Source of the DNA: Diadema setosum
Taxonomy: Eukaryota > Echinodermata > Echinoidea > Diadematoida > Diadematidae
Length of the DNA: 64,000 nucleotides
Assembly (NCBI GenBank): GCA_033980235.1
Contig: CM067072.1
Span: 30,286,759 to 30,350,758, forward strand
Direction of reading: 5' to 3'
The notes beneath the pieces were generated by a model. The model ran no database searches, was not told the DNA's origin, and worked only from the letters and a program-made list of their open reading frames with translations. Of this stretch, positions 1 to 13,100 are shown in pieces; the stretch's first letter is position 1; each line of letters begins with the position of its first letter. Both the position numbers and the translations under genes were made by a program.

Positions 1-403
1 TGCTACAAATACATAATATCAGTGCTCTTCACTGTGTATGCATCATATGTGTATAACCCTCTCTACTGCATCTTTTGTTATGACAACAATATGTTGAACA
101 TACCAGAGCACTGTTTATAAAATCTTTCCAGGATTCAGTTTTGTATTTGCAAAACTAGCTTCTTAACTAAGCTGCGATATGTCCGTTTTCTGCTCTGTGG
201 TCAGTAAATTACCCAGGATATTGTGTTACCCAGCAAATAAAGAAATCCATAGTGTCACGGTGTTGTGGTTATATTTCAGCAATAAATGTGTATGGAACAT
301 GTGAGGAATGTCAGTGATTGACGAGGCATAGAAGAAAAAAAAAAGCAATTTTTTTTTTCTGTATCATTGGAGTGAGATGCTAAAGATGATCAACATGATT
401 GCG

Positions 404-478
404 CTATGCGATCATGTCGATCACCATGTCGATCATCATGTCGATCGTCTTGTCGATCATCATTTCGATCATTATGAT
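404..478. repeat. Short degenerate minisatellite of a GATC-containing unit
   Basis: About five copies of a ~15-bp unit resembling ATCATGTCGATCACC. The array is flanked by near-identical words ATGCGATC / ATGCGATTG. No coding potential is supported. Confidence 0.7.
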
Positions 479-578
479 TGTGCCATGCGATTGCTCTTCA
501 TGTAGTCCTGCCCATGCATATTATGTTTGTGTGTACGTCTTCTCTGTTTTAAGCTCAGAGAAGTGGGATACACTGTAT

Positions 579-967
579 TTAAAGGGATGGTACAGTATTG
601 GTGGAGATGAGAATTGGGCTTTTAACTTTTTGTGAAATAACAAGAAAACACTTATGAAATAGTACAGAGCATACCATTTTAAGAGGAATTCAAAGTTTAT
701 TTGATGAAAATCGGGTTTGGCATGACTGAAACTTCCAAAATCAAAGTGAAACAAAGCAATCGTAAAAAAGTGTGGGTCCCACACTTATTAGAATCACTCT
801 GTTTGGGCTGTCTCAGCCATTTCAAAACCAATTTTCATCAAATAAACGTTGAATTCCTCATGGAATTACATGCTCTTTCATATTTCATAAGAGGTTTCTC
901 ATTATCTCACCAAATACTGTTAGAAACCTGAAATTAGGTCTCAACCAAAACTAAACGATCCCTTTAA
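579..967. mobile_element. Hairpin MITE family A, copy 1 (AAAGGGATGG ends)
   Basis: Left end TTAAAGGGATGGTACAGT; right end ...GATCCCTTTAA. The two halves are inverted copies (TTTGATGAAAATCGG near the left, CCAATTTTCATCAAATAAAC near the right). Other copies lie at 25338, 35783, 46041 and 59052. Non-autonomous. Confidence 0.8.
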
Positions 968-1326
968 ACACCATAGGGTATCAGGAATGAAACTCATTTA
1001 ATTCCCTTTGTCAAAGCTCTTGATTTATGTTCATTTGCTTTCTTAGTGGAATCATTGCTCCGCTTGATAATGTCCGTGTTTTTCTGTTTTGGGGTTTTTT
1101 TTTTTTTTGCTTGTGAGTTGGTTCTTGCTATCCCGTGTAACCCCCAAAAAGTACACCTTTTGGTATTGAATTGGACAAACATTTTGAGAATTTTATGGAG
1201 GTCACTTCAGTAACTTTATGCATAGACCCTCCATGGCGATATGTACATCTCTCATTCAGATCACATCCTGAGTCTGTGTGTCACTGAACACCAGGTATAA
1301 TTTGTATTTCACTGTGTGCTACCTCT

Positions 1327-1356
1327 TAATAGATAGAAAGATAGATAGATAGATAA

Positions 1357-1420
<64 letters not shown>

Positions 1421-1461
1421 GTAGATAGATAGATATATGGAAAGATAGATAGATAGATATT
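1327..1461. repeat. (GATA)n microsatellite
   Basis: About 33 GATA units with a few interruptions, ending ~170 bp upstream of DNAI3 exon a. Confidence 0.98.
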
Positions 1462-1631
1462 GTTCTATTTTATCAAAAGAAAGGTACACAGCAGCCCAGA
1501 GGCTGAATTGCATGTCCTTGATGTAAATGTACAAGCAAAACAATACCATACAATAATAATTCACATTAAACAGATAGAAAACAAAGAGCCTTATCCTCTT
1601 ATACATGCTAATCTTTGATTCATTCCGACAG

Positions 1632-1808
1632 GTCGATGAGAAGAAGGATGAAGGAGGAGAAGGCGAGGAAGGTGGAGAAGGAGAAGGTGCGGAGGAGGAG
1701 GTGGACCTCACCATCTACCGGTATGTGCCCCCTGAGCCCAAGGAGTGGATCTCCCAGGGGAGTGAGAAGGAGATTGAAGATGAGGCTGTGGTGGAGAACA
1801 GAGAGAAG
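1632..1808 (+). CDS. dnai3: DNAI3 exon a: acidic/Gly linker plus conserved YVPPEPKEWIS segment
   Basis: Acceptor AG at 1630-1631, donor GT at 1809-1810, 59 codons, phase 0 to 0. It begins with a low-complexity Glu/Gly stretch (VDEKKDEGGEGEEGG) and continues with YVPPEPKEWISQGSEKEIED, matching the conserved N-terminal region of WDR63 (Y.PP..K.W.S.GSEKEIEEE). The Glu/Gly stretch has no clear human counterpart and may be lineage-specific. Confidence 0.9.
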
Positions 1809-4800
1809 GTAGGTGGATGGTAATTTGTCTTTCAATTAACTCTTTATGTGCCATGTTCACACGTCCGACTCAGTTGACGGCCAACTTCGAATATTCTGCT
1901 CAAACTCAAAAACCCGCCCAAACCGATCGATAAATCGCCAAATGCAGCTTTTCTCGCGCTTTCGTTCCTCTCACATATACAAGCTTGCATTTTATGTTGT
2001 GATTGACTAAACAAGAGGTGTTCCGTACTGGATTTGCTTGTAAATTCTAAGTTTCTGTCACTATTTCGTGTGCAAAAGACATGCTTTTACAGTAGTTTAG
2101 CTAAAATCATAGATTTGTCATATGATTTACATCAAAGCAAAGCTTGTCATTTTCTCTACAACTTTACTCACAATGTGTCCAGCTCAACAGAAATCTATGG
2201 AAGTAACACTGATTCTTAAAACCAAGTGTTTTCTTAAAGCATGACAACGTTGGTGTCTCAGAATAATGTGGCACACAGGGGGTTTCCACCATGGCACATA
2301 AAGATTTAACTACCGGTACTTCGTGATCACCATATGCAGTTATGTAAAACATGCATTCCTGGTTAAAAAGCCATAGAACCTGTAGGCTATTGGTCCAATA
2401 GAAGCGAATAGGTCAAATGGCTTCAATGTGGAAAAAGGTAACTGGGAAACCCATAGAATTTCTGTAGGTCTATGGGGCCCACAGAAACGAACTGAAAACA
2501 GCTGATAGACCATTAGAAAACCCACAAATCCTGTTGGACCAATAAAAACCCATATAGAATCCTAATGGAACCACAGAAATTTGGAATCCACTACCAGCAG
2601 TAAATATCGCAGAGAAATCAATGTAAAAATTATGAAGAACCTGATTAACATGTTGAGGACGAGTCCCGAGTATACTCAGGCAGGTGTCTATGGGAAATGC
2701 GTGTTGTATCAAAATCAAAACGTCCTCAATGGGTTAATCATACTGGCAACTTAGCTCTATTTGTCAGTTAGAACTTTACGTAATACCAACAAATCGAAAG
2801 ACTTGCCTGTGACTACAAACCTGTCATACCAGTCTTGAGTTTCTTTCATTTATGTACCACCACATCTCACAAAGAAGCATGGTATGAGCATAGTAATATA
2901 TGTTTTTTCTGTGACAGCTGGTATTTGAATGGTTTCTGATAACGTTGTGAGCTGTCATCTTTCTTATATTCGTGTAGTACTAAAATTGGGCGACAAAATC
3001 AGCCTTAGAAATTCTGTTGTTAGTCTTGAAGACTGTGTGAGGTTATTTACTTAGTACATATGTAGATAACTTCTCTGTTGCATCAGTGACCAGTGGATGG
3101 AAATACCACTATGAGGTCCCCCCCCCCCAAGAAAAAAGAAGAAAAAAAAAATCACTCATCGCTTTTTAACCATGAATTACTTCAATAGTATGCTCTGTAT
3201 GTGTGTTAGAGAAACATTGTAAACTCAACTTTGAATGTTACCTTGAACTTGACACAGAAGTAGCATAATAATGTCAATGGCAGTCCGCGTGTAATCTTAT
3301 TTTTTTTTGTTTTTTTTTTTGTGGTTGTCGATCTACGACAGCTTTCGTTCACCATCACACGTGTGAGGCGGGACTTTGGCGCCCCCGTAAATTTCTCCGA
3401 CCGAGGCCCGGACGATGTGAAGGACGGCTACATCGAGTGTGCATCCTATGAGGACAAGAGTTTCAATTTGAAGAAGGTGGAGTTAGACTTCGCCATCCAG
3501 GCTGTTCCAACGTACACGGACAATGGCACTCAGACCGACTGGTGAGTACAGCATGGGAGCATTGACCCGTGACCCACCCACCACAAGCACTACACCCTCT
3601 CAAGCCAGAGGCCCCCCCCCCCCCCCACACACACACACACACACAGACACACACACACACACACTAAAAAAATTTTTGCAGCCCCTGATTTATACTTGAT
3701 GATTTCTTGCATCTGTTGTAAATCTTGACTTTTTGTTTACTCCTTTTTACATTCTTTGCTCAATTGGCTTCCAAGTACCTAGGGAGGGTGTAATAACATG
3801 TAAATGACATAATGTGAGCAACAACTTTACATTTTTCGAAGCTCTTTACAGCTTTAAAAAGCAATTAAAAACAGAGACTATGTAAAGTTATCAAAATGAT
3901 GACATTCTTCAATTGATTTCTGTGATAAATGTTGAATAAAAAAAGAATCCTCTGTGGTCTTGGGCTTTTAGAACAAACCTGTTTGGGAAATAATTTGAGC
4001 CATTTTATAATTATCAAACAGGACAATGTGATACTGTAAAATACGATATTTGCGCGGCATGAAATTTTAGCGAATTGGAGCTAACAGCCTTTTTCGCATA
4101 GTGAAATTTTCGCGAGTTGCCTCTAACATTCAGTGCTTTTAGTGTAGACAGGAACTTTCACATGCATTTTAATTTCGCGAATCTTGGCTCTCGCGAAATT
4201 CGCAAAATTAAAATGCACATGAACCTTCCTTGTTTTACAGTAGTTCATGTGTGTTTTTCTGCAGGAAACATCCATGCAATAAGGCCATACAGTATGCGCC
4301 CAGAGAATTCAGTGAAGAGGAACGGGCCAAGATCTCAGAGTCCAAGAAACTTGCAGAGTTCATCGAAAGAGTCGCCCCAAGGTTTGTCTGGAAAACATGA
4401 GAATGATGTCAAGATGTGGTCTTGATTTTTTGCCTCCAATGTGTATAAAATGTGATTGACACACACATGGAGAAGTATGGCATTTCATGGGTGAAGTGCA
4501 GGATATATCTCCTCATACTGTTCCATCACATTTGGAGGCCATAATTTCCTTCACCATGCATCTTGCTTTGGATAGTCAAACTTTTTTCTTTTCTTTTATT
4601 TTTGTAAACGTGAATGCTTGTCATTTTACAAGTGTAAGCATTCCCTCGCACTGTTTCCCAGTTGAGAAGACTATTCACACTGTTGTGTCACTTTTATTAA
4701 TTGCTCTCTCAGCTACCTTATCAAAGGGATCTCCAAATACAGATGTGAAAATTCCAGTGCAGCACTGGTATATCATCACCGTTAAGGTTATTAAGTTTGT

Positions 4801-7800
4801 ATGATGGGTATTATTGTTACAAGTTGCAATAAATTGTGGTACATTCAACCGATTAAATTTACCCCAGCCTGTTATTCCTCTCTTATCTTGATATCAGATT
4901 TGACTTGGCACTGCAGCAGAATGAGATCATGGATGTCTTCCTTGATGACTGGAAGGCTCTTGCTGATGAAGACAATGCTTTTGGGAGCAAATCGGACAAT
5001 TATCTCAAGGTAGGGTGCGCAACAGGTACTAACCACCAGTCTAAAGGTGAATTTACTTGGACATCATTGCCATTTCATGAAAAAATCTTTACTGTACTTC
5101 AAAATTCTTTGTCAAGATATTTTCCTGTATGTCAAATTGATCCAGGATCTGAATGGGTTCAGCAGCATGTGATTAAAGCATGTCTTTAAAGTTGGAATGA
5201 TCTGGGATTATGCAAGCCATCTTCAATATCTTCATTGTTGTCATTATCATATTCATTGTCATTATCAATGCCGTCATCTTTGCTATCTTCCACACCATCA
5301 CATTGTTTTTCATCATTGTCAGAATCATCACCACTGTCATCAGTGATGCTAGCATCATTATCATCATCACCATCATCACCATCATTACCATCATCACCAT
5401 CATCACCATCATCACCATCATCACCATCATCACCATCATCACCATCATTACCATCATCACCGTCATCACCATCATCACCATCATCACCATCATCATTATA
5501 ACCATCATCATTACCACCATCACCACCATCACCATCATCACAACAATCCCCATCATCACCATCATCACAATCATCACCATCATCACCATCGTCACCATCA
5601 TATCACCAACATCATCATCACAACAATATCACCATCATCACCATCATCCTGGTACTGTGATAATCATTGATGTTCTCAAGGTACTGCCCTTTTCTCCACA
5701 CAGGAGTACCAGTCCTTTACTGACCTGCAGTTCAGCAAGGACAAGGTGCTGACCGCGGTGGAGTGGCATCCCACCATCAAGGGGGTCATCGCCGTCTCCT
5801 GCGCCGAGCGGATGACCTTTGATGACCGCGTGGACCACGCCTCCAAGATCATCATGAATCCCTCCCTCATTCTGCTGTGGAGTTTCACAGACCCAATCCA
5901 CCCACAGGTAATGTGTCATCAAAATGGCTCTCTAAGGCCTAGACATTTGATATTTCATGCCATCCAACCATAGGGCCATAATAATGACCAGAACTATCCT
6001 GCAAGCAATACAGAAGAGGCTTAGAACTATTGAGAATGACCACAGAGAAAGAAATGAAAGTGATCTTGACACCATACAGTGTGCTCCCCCCCCCCCAAAA
6101 AAAAAAAAAAAAAGAAAAGAAATTACAGTCGGATTTTTGCATTGATAACACCCAATTTGATTAAACCGTCTAAATGCTCCTTCAGGGTCTTAAGATATAA
6201 CATCTTAGCTCTATTTTGCAGGAAACCCCATTCAATTTGGTTATGCGGTCAAAGGGAAATGTGGATTGTTGTAAAGCATGTCATGAGTCTGATTCTTCCA
6301 AGTTTAGCACTTGGATGCTCTCGGAACTGCATATTAATGTGTAAACACAATAGACAGAACTTGGAGGGAAGGGATTCCTGACATGCTCTTCAAAAATCCT
6401 CATTTTTCGTTGACCACTGAAGCAAATTGAATGGGGTTTTCTGTAAGATGTGGGCAATGAATCATAGTTTCATACCCTGAAATTGTGTTTGGACTGATTC
6501 ACTATTTTTAAACTTATTGTTGCAGGGGGGGGGGGGGGGGAACATACGGTATAATTTAAGTTCCCTTACTGTCACATGCTTGAATAGATGATTTGAAATT
6601 CTAAACTGAAATTTTTTTTATGTTGGAGGATAGATCAATTATTCATCAAACATTCGATAGACTCCTGTTAAAGGTAGCTGTCACAAATAATACCCCTTTT
6701 TTCACCAGCTTCTTCAAGGGACCAACTTGTCCCAGCACTTCAGCAGTCTTTAAATTTATCATACCCTAAAACATAGTGTGAATTCTTGATGTGTTCTTCT
6801 ATGTAATTGAAAATCAGTCAACTACTTCTGTCATTTACCACTATCAAGGTGTTACTAGAAGCTCCTGACGACATCTTTGGCTTCAAGTTTAACCCGTCCG
6901 ACCCCAACATCATCGCCGGGGCCTGCATAAATGGTCAGGTGGTCATGTGGGACATCAGCAAGCATGTGGACCGCCTCAAGAGCAACCAGCGAGGCAAGCA
7001 GAGCAAGAAGAACTCCATGATGAACCTGGTAAGAGAGATGGTTCCTGGGCTACACCCAGCAACAGATCTTTTGAAAGAACCCTCTTTCATCTATTTTTGA
7101 AGGGAATATTTTCTTTTTTCCTTTCTTAACTTGTCTTACCCCTCTACTGCAGGGCTCCATTCCATAATCTAGTATATAATTGTACTTCAGGTTACCACGC
7201 AGTTGCTCACAGCTTATCATTTGTTACTTGTTGCTGCAATGATATCTACTGCCACTTTAAGCTGCAATTGTAGACTGATTCATGGAATGTGGTTCTGCCT
7301 CCCGAAAGGAGAGAAATTTTGACTAAGGTAATGTTAAATGTAGGGAGTAATTTGAGGACAAGGAGGTCACAACTCTTCTTAGATTTCAATGGAACTTGTG
7401 TGATCTATCATCTATGATTCTTCATGAATATTTAGGAGGCCCATGATCTTTGCGTTCTGGCAATCCCAGAGTTTAACTAACATGCGGATGGAAATGAAAA
7501 GTGACATTGTATTCACGTTGAACAAGTACACACACATGAAAATTCTTCTGTAGTAAACAGAATCTGAATGGGCACAAAATATGCTTTGCTCTCTTTATGA
7601 CAATTTGCCTGATACATTTCCAAAGTGTGTGCTCAAACGTGTTGCACTTTCAAGGGAACGTCTCCTTTTACGGCCCTCTAACTTTGATTGAAGAAAAGTA
7701 TTTGAAGCAGTTTTATTTTTGTGTGATAACAGGGAAATTTGAAGAGATACCTCTGTTTTTACAGTGTCCCAAAGTAATGCACATTTCAGTTTTAGTTTTA

Positions 7801-9267
7801 CACATATTGTAGAAAGTTTTTTGTGTGATTGAATGTGAGATTAGCCAGTCCTATGAACCTGTTGAAGACTGATTTTTCTATAACAGGCATTTCCCATTTA
7901 CCCCAGCCCAAGAATACTTGGAACTAGTGCTCAATGGGTTATGCTCTTCATTGTTGTAGTTTGATTTGAGTATTATTGCTGGAATATTTGCACATTATAA
8001 CACAAAAAGTAATATCATGTAGCATAACAGTACATGCACATGTAGATATTAATCATGTAATCAGTTAGAGATTGGTAGATAATCATTAAAAAAAAGTTTC
8101 CAATGATATGGTTTGTAAGAAAACAGTAGCCACTCACATCTTGATAATCTAAACCAACATCTGCACACCTTCTATGTAAAAGTACTCGAGTTCCAGTGTA
8201 ACAAGTTTGAATCATTTGAAAAGAAACAAAAATTGGAGTACAATTAGAATACCTGTATGTTTCAATGGATATTTTTTCTGCTTAGATCAGTTGACTTGTC
8301 TTTATTAAGGTACTAAAATATCAACTGTTTCCTATACAGGCTGTAGTGATATATGAAAAGATGAAATGTATATGTATTTGTATATGTTTTTGTTTTTTTT
8401 AATTCTCTGTCAGTTTATTCAGTAATCAAATCATTTTTCATCATATTCACTTGTCAACAAACCATTGTATCTGTGAAATGCTGTAGCTAGAATATAATGA
8501 TCTAAATTTCTTCCTCTTATTCTTTTGCCATTCCTAACAATATTGTGTGATACCTTTTCTTGCTCTGGTCTATCCCTATACTTTTTTCCCACTCAATTTA
8601 TCCCACTTCATCCACTGTTGCATGTTCTAGCGGTATGGTAGGGGCAGAGACAAGGTAAAGAAATGGTCATGCATGCATTATTATATTCATCTTTCCAGTA
8701 TCTCATTTTGTATTGACTTACAATGCACTTTACTTATGCACAGTTTTATTTTTCTTTTAGCATGGTTCTTACATCAAATTTTGAATGCAGTCACTACTTT
8801 TTCATATTACTGTTATTTTTTTTTTTTTTTTAACCTCAACCAAGGTTTTGCACTTGGTGCAGGGAATTTCTAACCCCTACTTTCAGTGTAATACAGTGTA
8901 TTCTGTTCACATTATTAACTCATGATTCTTTCCCATAGATTGAGCTGGGAACGAATTAGTTCTTTTTATTTTCATTGAGCCTTGACACAAGGCCACAGTC
9001 ACCAATTATTCACATATAAAAACTTCTCTTGTATATTTCCCTTCATATAATATTGAAGGGGAAATTATACATTGTATGTATGCACCAGTATTGTCTGTAT
9101 TCATTCATCTATTTATTTATCTCTGATGCACAGGCTGTTGTGAGAAGGGTGGGGGGGACATGTTGTAGTGTGTTGATGGATGGTATTACACCAAGCATGT
9201 GCACATACACACACACACACACACATACACACACACACACACACACGCACACACACACACACACACA

Positions 9268-9301
<34 letters not shown>

Positions 9302-10085
9302 AACCTGTTGAGGTTGGTTTGATTTTGTTACAACACGCATTTCCCTTAGATGCTTGCCCGAGTATACTCGGGACTCATCCTCAACGGGTTAAGAATGCAG
9401 TATCTAGAACCTCAAGCAAGAAAGATGTAATCAGAGACTTGAGTCTGACTCAGGAGGTCACTGAGGAGATGCATGCTGAAGAAGCTCTATACACTCTCAA
9501 ATAAATATTTATCACGTAGCTTCATGTTGTATGTGTTTCTATATGCGCATGATTGTCGGATCCCTTCCACTCCTTGAAATGCTGCAATCTGAATTTTTAT
9601 TCACATGCATGTAATCCACAAACACCTTATGAGTATCAACCTTTTGCATTTCAGAACAAGGTCACAAAGTCATCAAATATATTAGGGACTGAGCCTGTAG
9701 AATAATACCGGTACCTTACCAGTACTAAAGATACTCAAGTAATCCAGACATCCAGACAATTGGGGGGGGGGGGGGAATAATAAACAACCTGTTGTCAAAA
9801 ATTCAACTCAACCTGTCCATTATAATCTTTTTGCCTCTCTGAACCCATTCTCAATTTCTGTACAACTTGACCTTCTTTTTTTAATCTTCATACAAGTTTT
9901 TCTCATCAGATTTTTGATGTTATATCATGAAATTTGTCCTAGTAGTTAGACCCTTTCCCATCAAGCTTTATTTGACTTTTGTCTCTTCGACCTTTGTTCA
10001 CCATATTGGTTCACACAATACATAATTACATATCAATTTTATTTTATTTTTATCTATTTATCTATTTATTTATTTATCTATTTGT

Positions 10086-10116
<31 letters not shown>

Positions 10117-13100
10117 TCTATTTATTTATTTTTATTTATTTTTTTTTTTTTTTGGGGGGGACTATATGGAAATATATGAACTGAAAAGCTATTCATTCAA
10201 GCATTACTGATATGAACCTACCTGTATGTTGAACAAATTTCCTCAAAAGAAAAAAGAATATGAAAATAGTACTGTATTTTCAGTGCATGTTGCATGATCT
10301 ATACTAAAGCTGAAGCATGCCAAGATGTAATGGAGTATAGATTCTTTATCAGTCTTGCATGAGGCAAATGTCACAGCTGGCAAGGATGTTTTTTTTTTTC
10401 TCCCCTTTTGTTTCTTTGTCAAGATTTCTTGCTGAAAATTTGTCAGAGTTAGCTCTTCTGGCATAGCATCTGGTTCAGGTGCAACATGTGTTCTTGTGTT
10501 TGGGAGTGAGTGGTTGATAAAGGAATATTAATTTTGCACAAAAGCTTTTGCTGTTAAGTTTTGTTTTTGGTGGATTTCATTCATTTCTTTTTTTACACGA
10601 GCTGGGTCTGCACTTTTTTTGTTTTGCATTCTTTTGATGATTTAAGTAAAGAGTGAACATGACGAGGTATATCCTGGAATTCCTGTTAATGTAGGCTCTC
10701 ATGTTATGTATATTCATGCACAGAACTTGTATGCAACATGATTTATTCACATATTCTCATCAAATTTAGATGTGTTCAATTTAGATCACTGTGCGATGAC
10801 AATGGAATATATTGGTGTGTTTTACCTGAAAGCCCGTATACTGAGAGAGATCAATGCACTACTGCTAATATAGTAGTTAACTTTCTACATTTAATCAAAG
10901 AAGAGATTAGCTGCTAGTTTACAGTTATACATGTCATAGAATTTCACATAAACGGGTTTGCAGCAAAGACAATACTATTTTTATGAAGATAGTCAATCAC
11001 ATCTTATGTGGCGTACCTTGAATGATGCAATCTTTGAAGTTATACTGCACGCTGTTCTTCTTTTTTTTTCACATTCAAGTGGTGACTTGTTACTGAGCGT
11101 TGTGCTAAAACCTTCCTTTAAATTCTTTGTTCATACCAAAGCCCGGGTTTGAAGATGAAAACGCTGACAAGACTCCAGTGGTGAGGTACTGTGCTGTCTC
11201 AGCCATCGAGCATAGCCACAAGACGGCCATCTGCGACATCCAGTGGGTACCAGATCACATGGAGGTAGGACGATATGATGATTAATTCTCCCACTCATGC
11301 ATTCAGTGGAACTCAATGACCAACAGGCGTTCAGGGTGTTTATTGTTTGTGAAGATGTTAACATTCTTCTGCCTTTAAAAGGCATTATTTACCATTCACA
11401 GATGAAACAAAAACCCAGCATTAGTGCTTCAAAATAGTTCTAAAATGTGAGTTAGTAAACGACCAATGTAAAAATGTTAATCAGTATAATCAATGTTAAG
11501 TATTGTTTAACCCTATTCTAACTGGGGGGGGGGTCAAATTGACCCCCCCCCCCTCGACGTTTCGCGCCATGATTTTGCAACGCGCAAAGATTTTGCCGCG
11601 TCGTTTCACGACTTTTTTCTTTGAAGTCTCCCGCATATTTTGAGACCAAATTTGCGATGTCCGGGTACACCGTTTTGAAGTTACGTAATGTTTTGCACAT
11701 GCATGTTAACCAAAAAACAGCTCAAATTCATGATATCGTGTGCAAATCCAATGCAAATTGTGTTTTTGGGTTAAATTGATATAAATTAGATTATTTCAAC
11801 TTTTAACCATTGAAATTAAACAATTCTAGTTTAGATAAGCCTGAAAAAGTGCCTGCAACAAATTTTGGCAAAAAAACAGTAGAAAACAAAAGCTCGAAAT
11901 AACAATAAAATACATAAGAATTTAACAAAACACTAAAAAACAAAAGAAATTGATTTCGATTGTGCTAATTTTTTTCAAGAAAATTGTTTGATGTGTCTTG
12001 AGGAATTCTGACACAGAAATTTAGCAATCCTCCAGTCTTTTTAATGGAGTTATAGGTGAAAATATGATTTCATGCACAAATTTGCATAATTAATTTATTA
12101 AAAATAGAAAAGCAATATTTTTCTATTGTATGACCATGTAATCTTGTAGTTTACATCCAGCTCTATCTTCAGGCAAAATTTCGCGGCGATTGCACGATCG
12201 GCGGCCAAGATCTGAAGGGGGGGGGGGTCAAATTGACCCCCCCTCAGTAAAAACTTGGTCTCAAATAGCCCAGTTAGAATAGGGTTAATATACAAAATGT
12301 GAACAACAGTTTTAATAAAATTGTTTCTAGACAAAACCCTATGCAGTTATGGTGTATTGTCTCCTTATATTCTAAGCTTCATTGCAAAATTTTTATATGG
12401 TAGGATGTTTTGTGATACAACTGATCTACACATATGCATCAAATGTGATAACTTGAACATTGTTTAAATCACTGCTCCCAATGGTAAACAATACCTGTAA
12501 GGTGTAACAGTGATATATTTGGTAATATTTATATAATTTTTTGGTTATAATATACATGTTTGTTTTATTATTTTTATTTTTTATTTTTTGTAAGGCAGAG
12601 AAGGGTGGGTGGAAAATTAAACAAGAGAAAAACAAAGAAACCTCATATCTTTTTTTTTTTAATGGCAGTGAAAACATGTCACAGAATGGATAAAAAGAGA
12701 AAGCTTTGACAGCAATGATTTCTTAAAGATCACAAATGAAATAGTATTAACTCAATTATGCTTTTCTTTGGCACCCAGTATGTTTTCACCACATAACTCT
12801 ATTTGTGTTTGCAGTTACCTAGAGTATAACTCTGGGCATTTTGCAGTTCAGCATATTAGTCTTTCAGAATGACGTTATCAAGCTTTAGAATGAAAAGTTG
12901 ATTATGATTATTACGTAATCTCTCATCATTTTTCTACTTTTCATGTTTTATTAACTATTGATATAAAGAGAAATAACTTTATCTTCAAATGTATTTCTAA
13001 AGATTGATTCCCTGGCCGTTGTACATTTTTCCTGTTCATGTGCAGATCACTCGTGTGGGGATGGTCGTCGAAAACAAACAGCAGTTTTGCCACCAAATCT

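Noticed and set aside
1319..1714. 131-codon minus ORF with Tyr/Leu/Ser repeats
   Set aside because: A (GATA)n translation that overlaps DNAI3 exon a in antisense.
5210..5752. Long ORFs rich in Ile/Thr (plus) or Met/Val (minus)
   Set aside because: Produced by the ATC/CAC triplet satellite; no complex coding sequence beyond it. Only the DNAI3 exon at 5704 is real.
9029..9322. His/Thr- or Cys/Val-repeat ORFs
   Set aside because: Translation of a (CA)n microsatellite.
9393..9503. ORF reading KNAVSRTSSKKD...EEALYTLK
   Set aside because: Looks coding-like, but it starts inside a mini-MITE, has no acceptor or donor, and does not match DNAI3 at that position.
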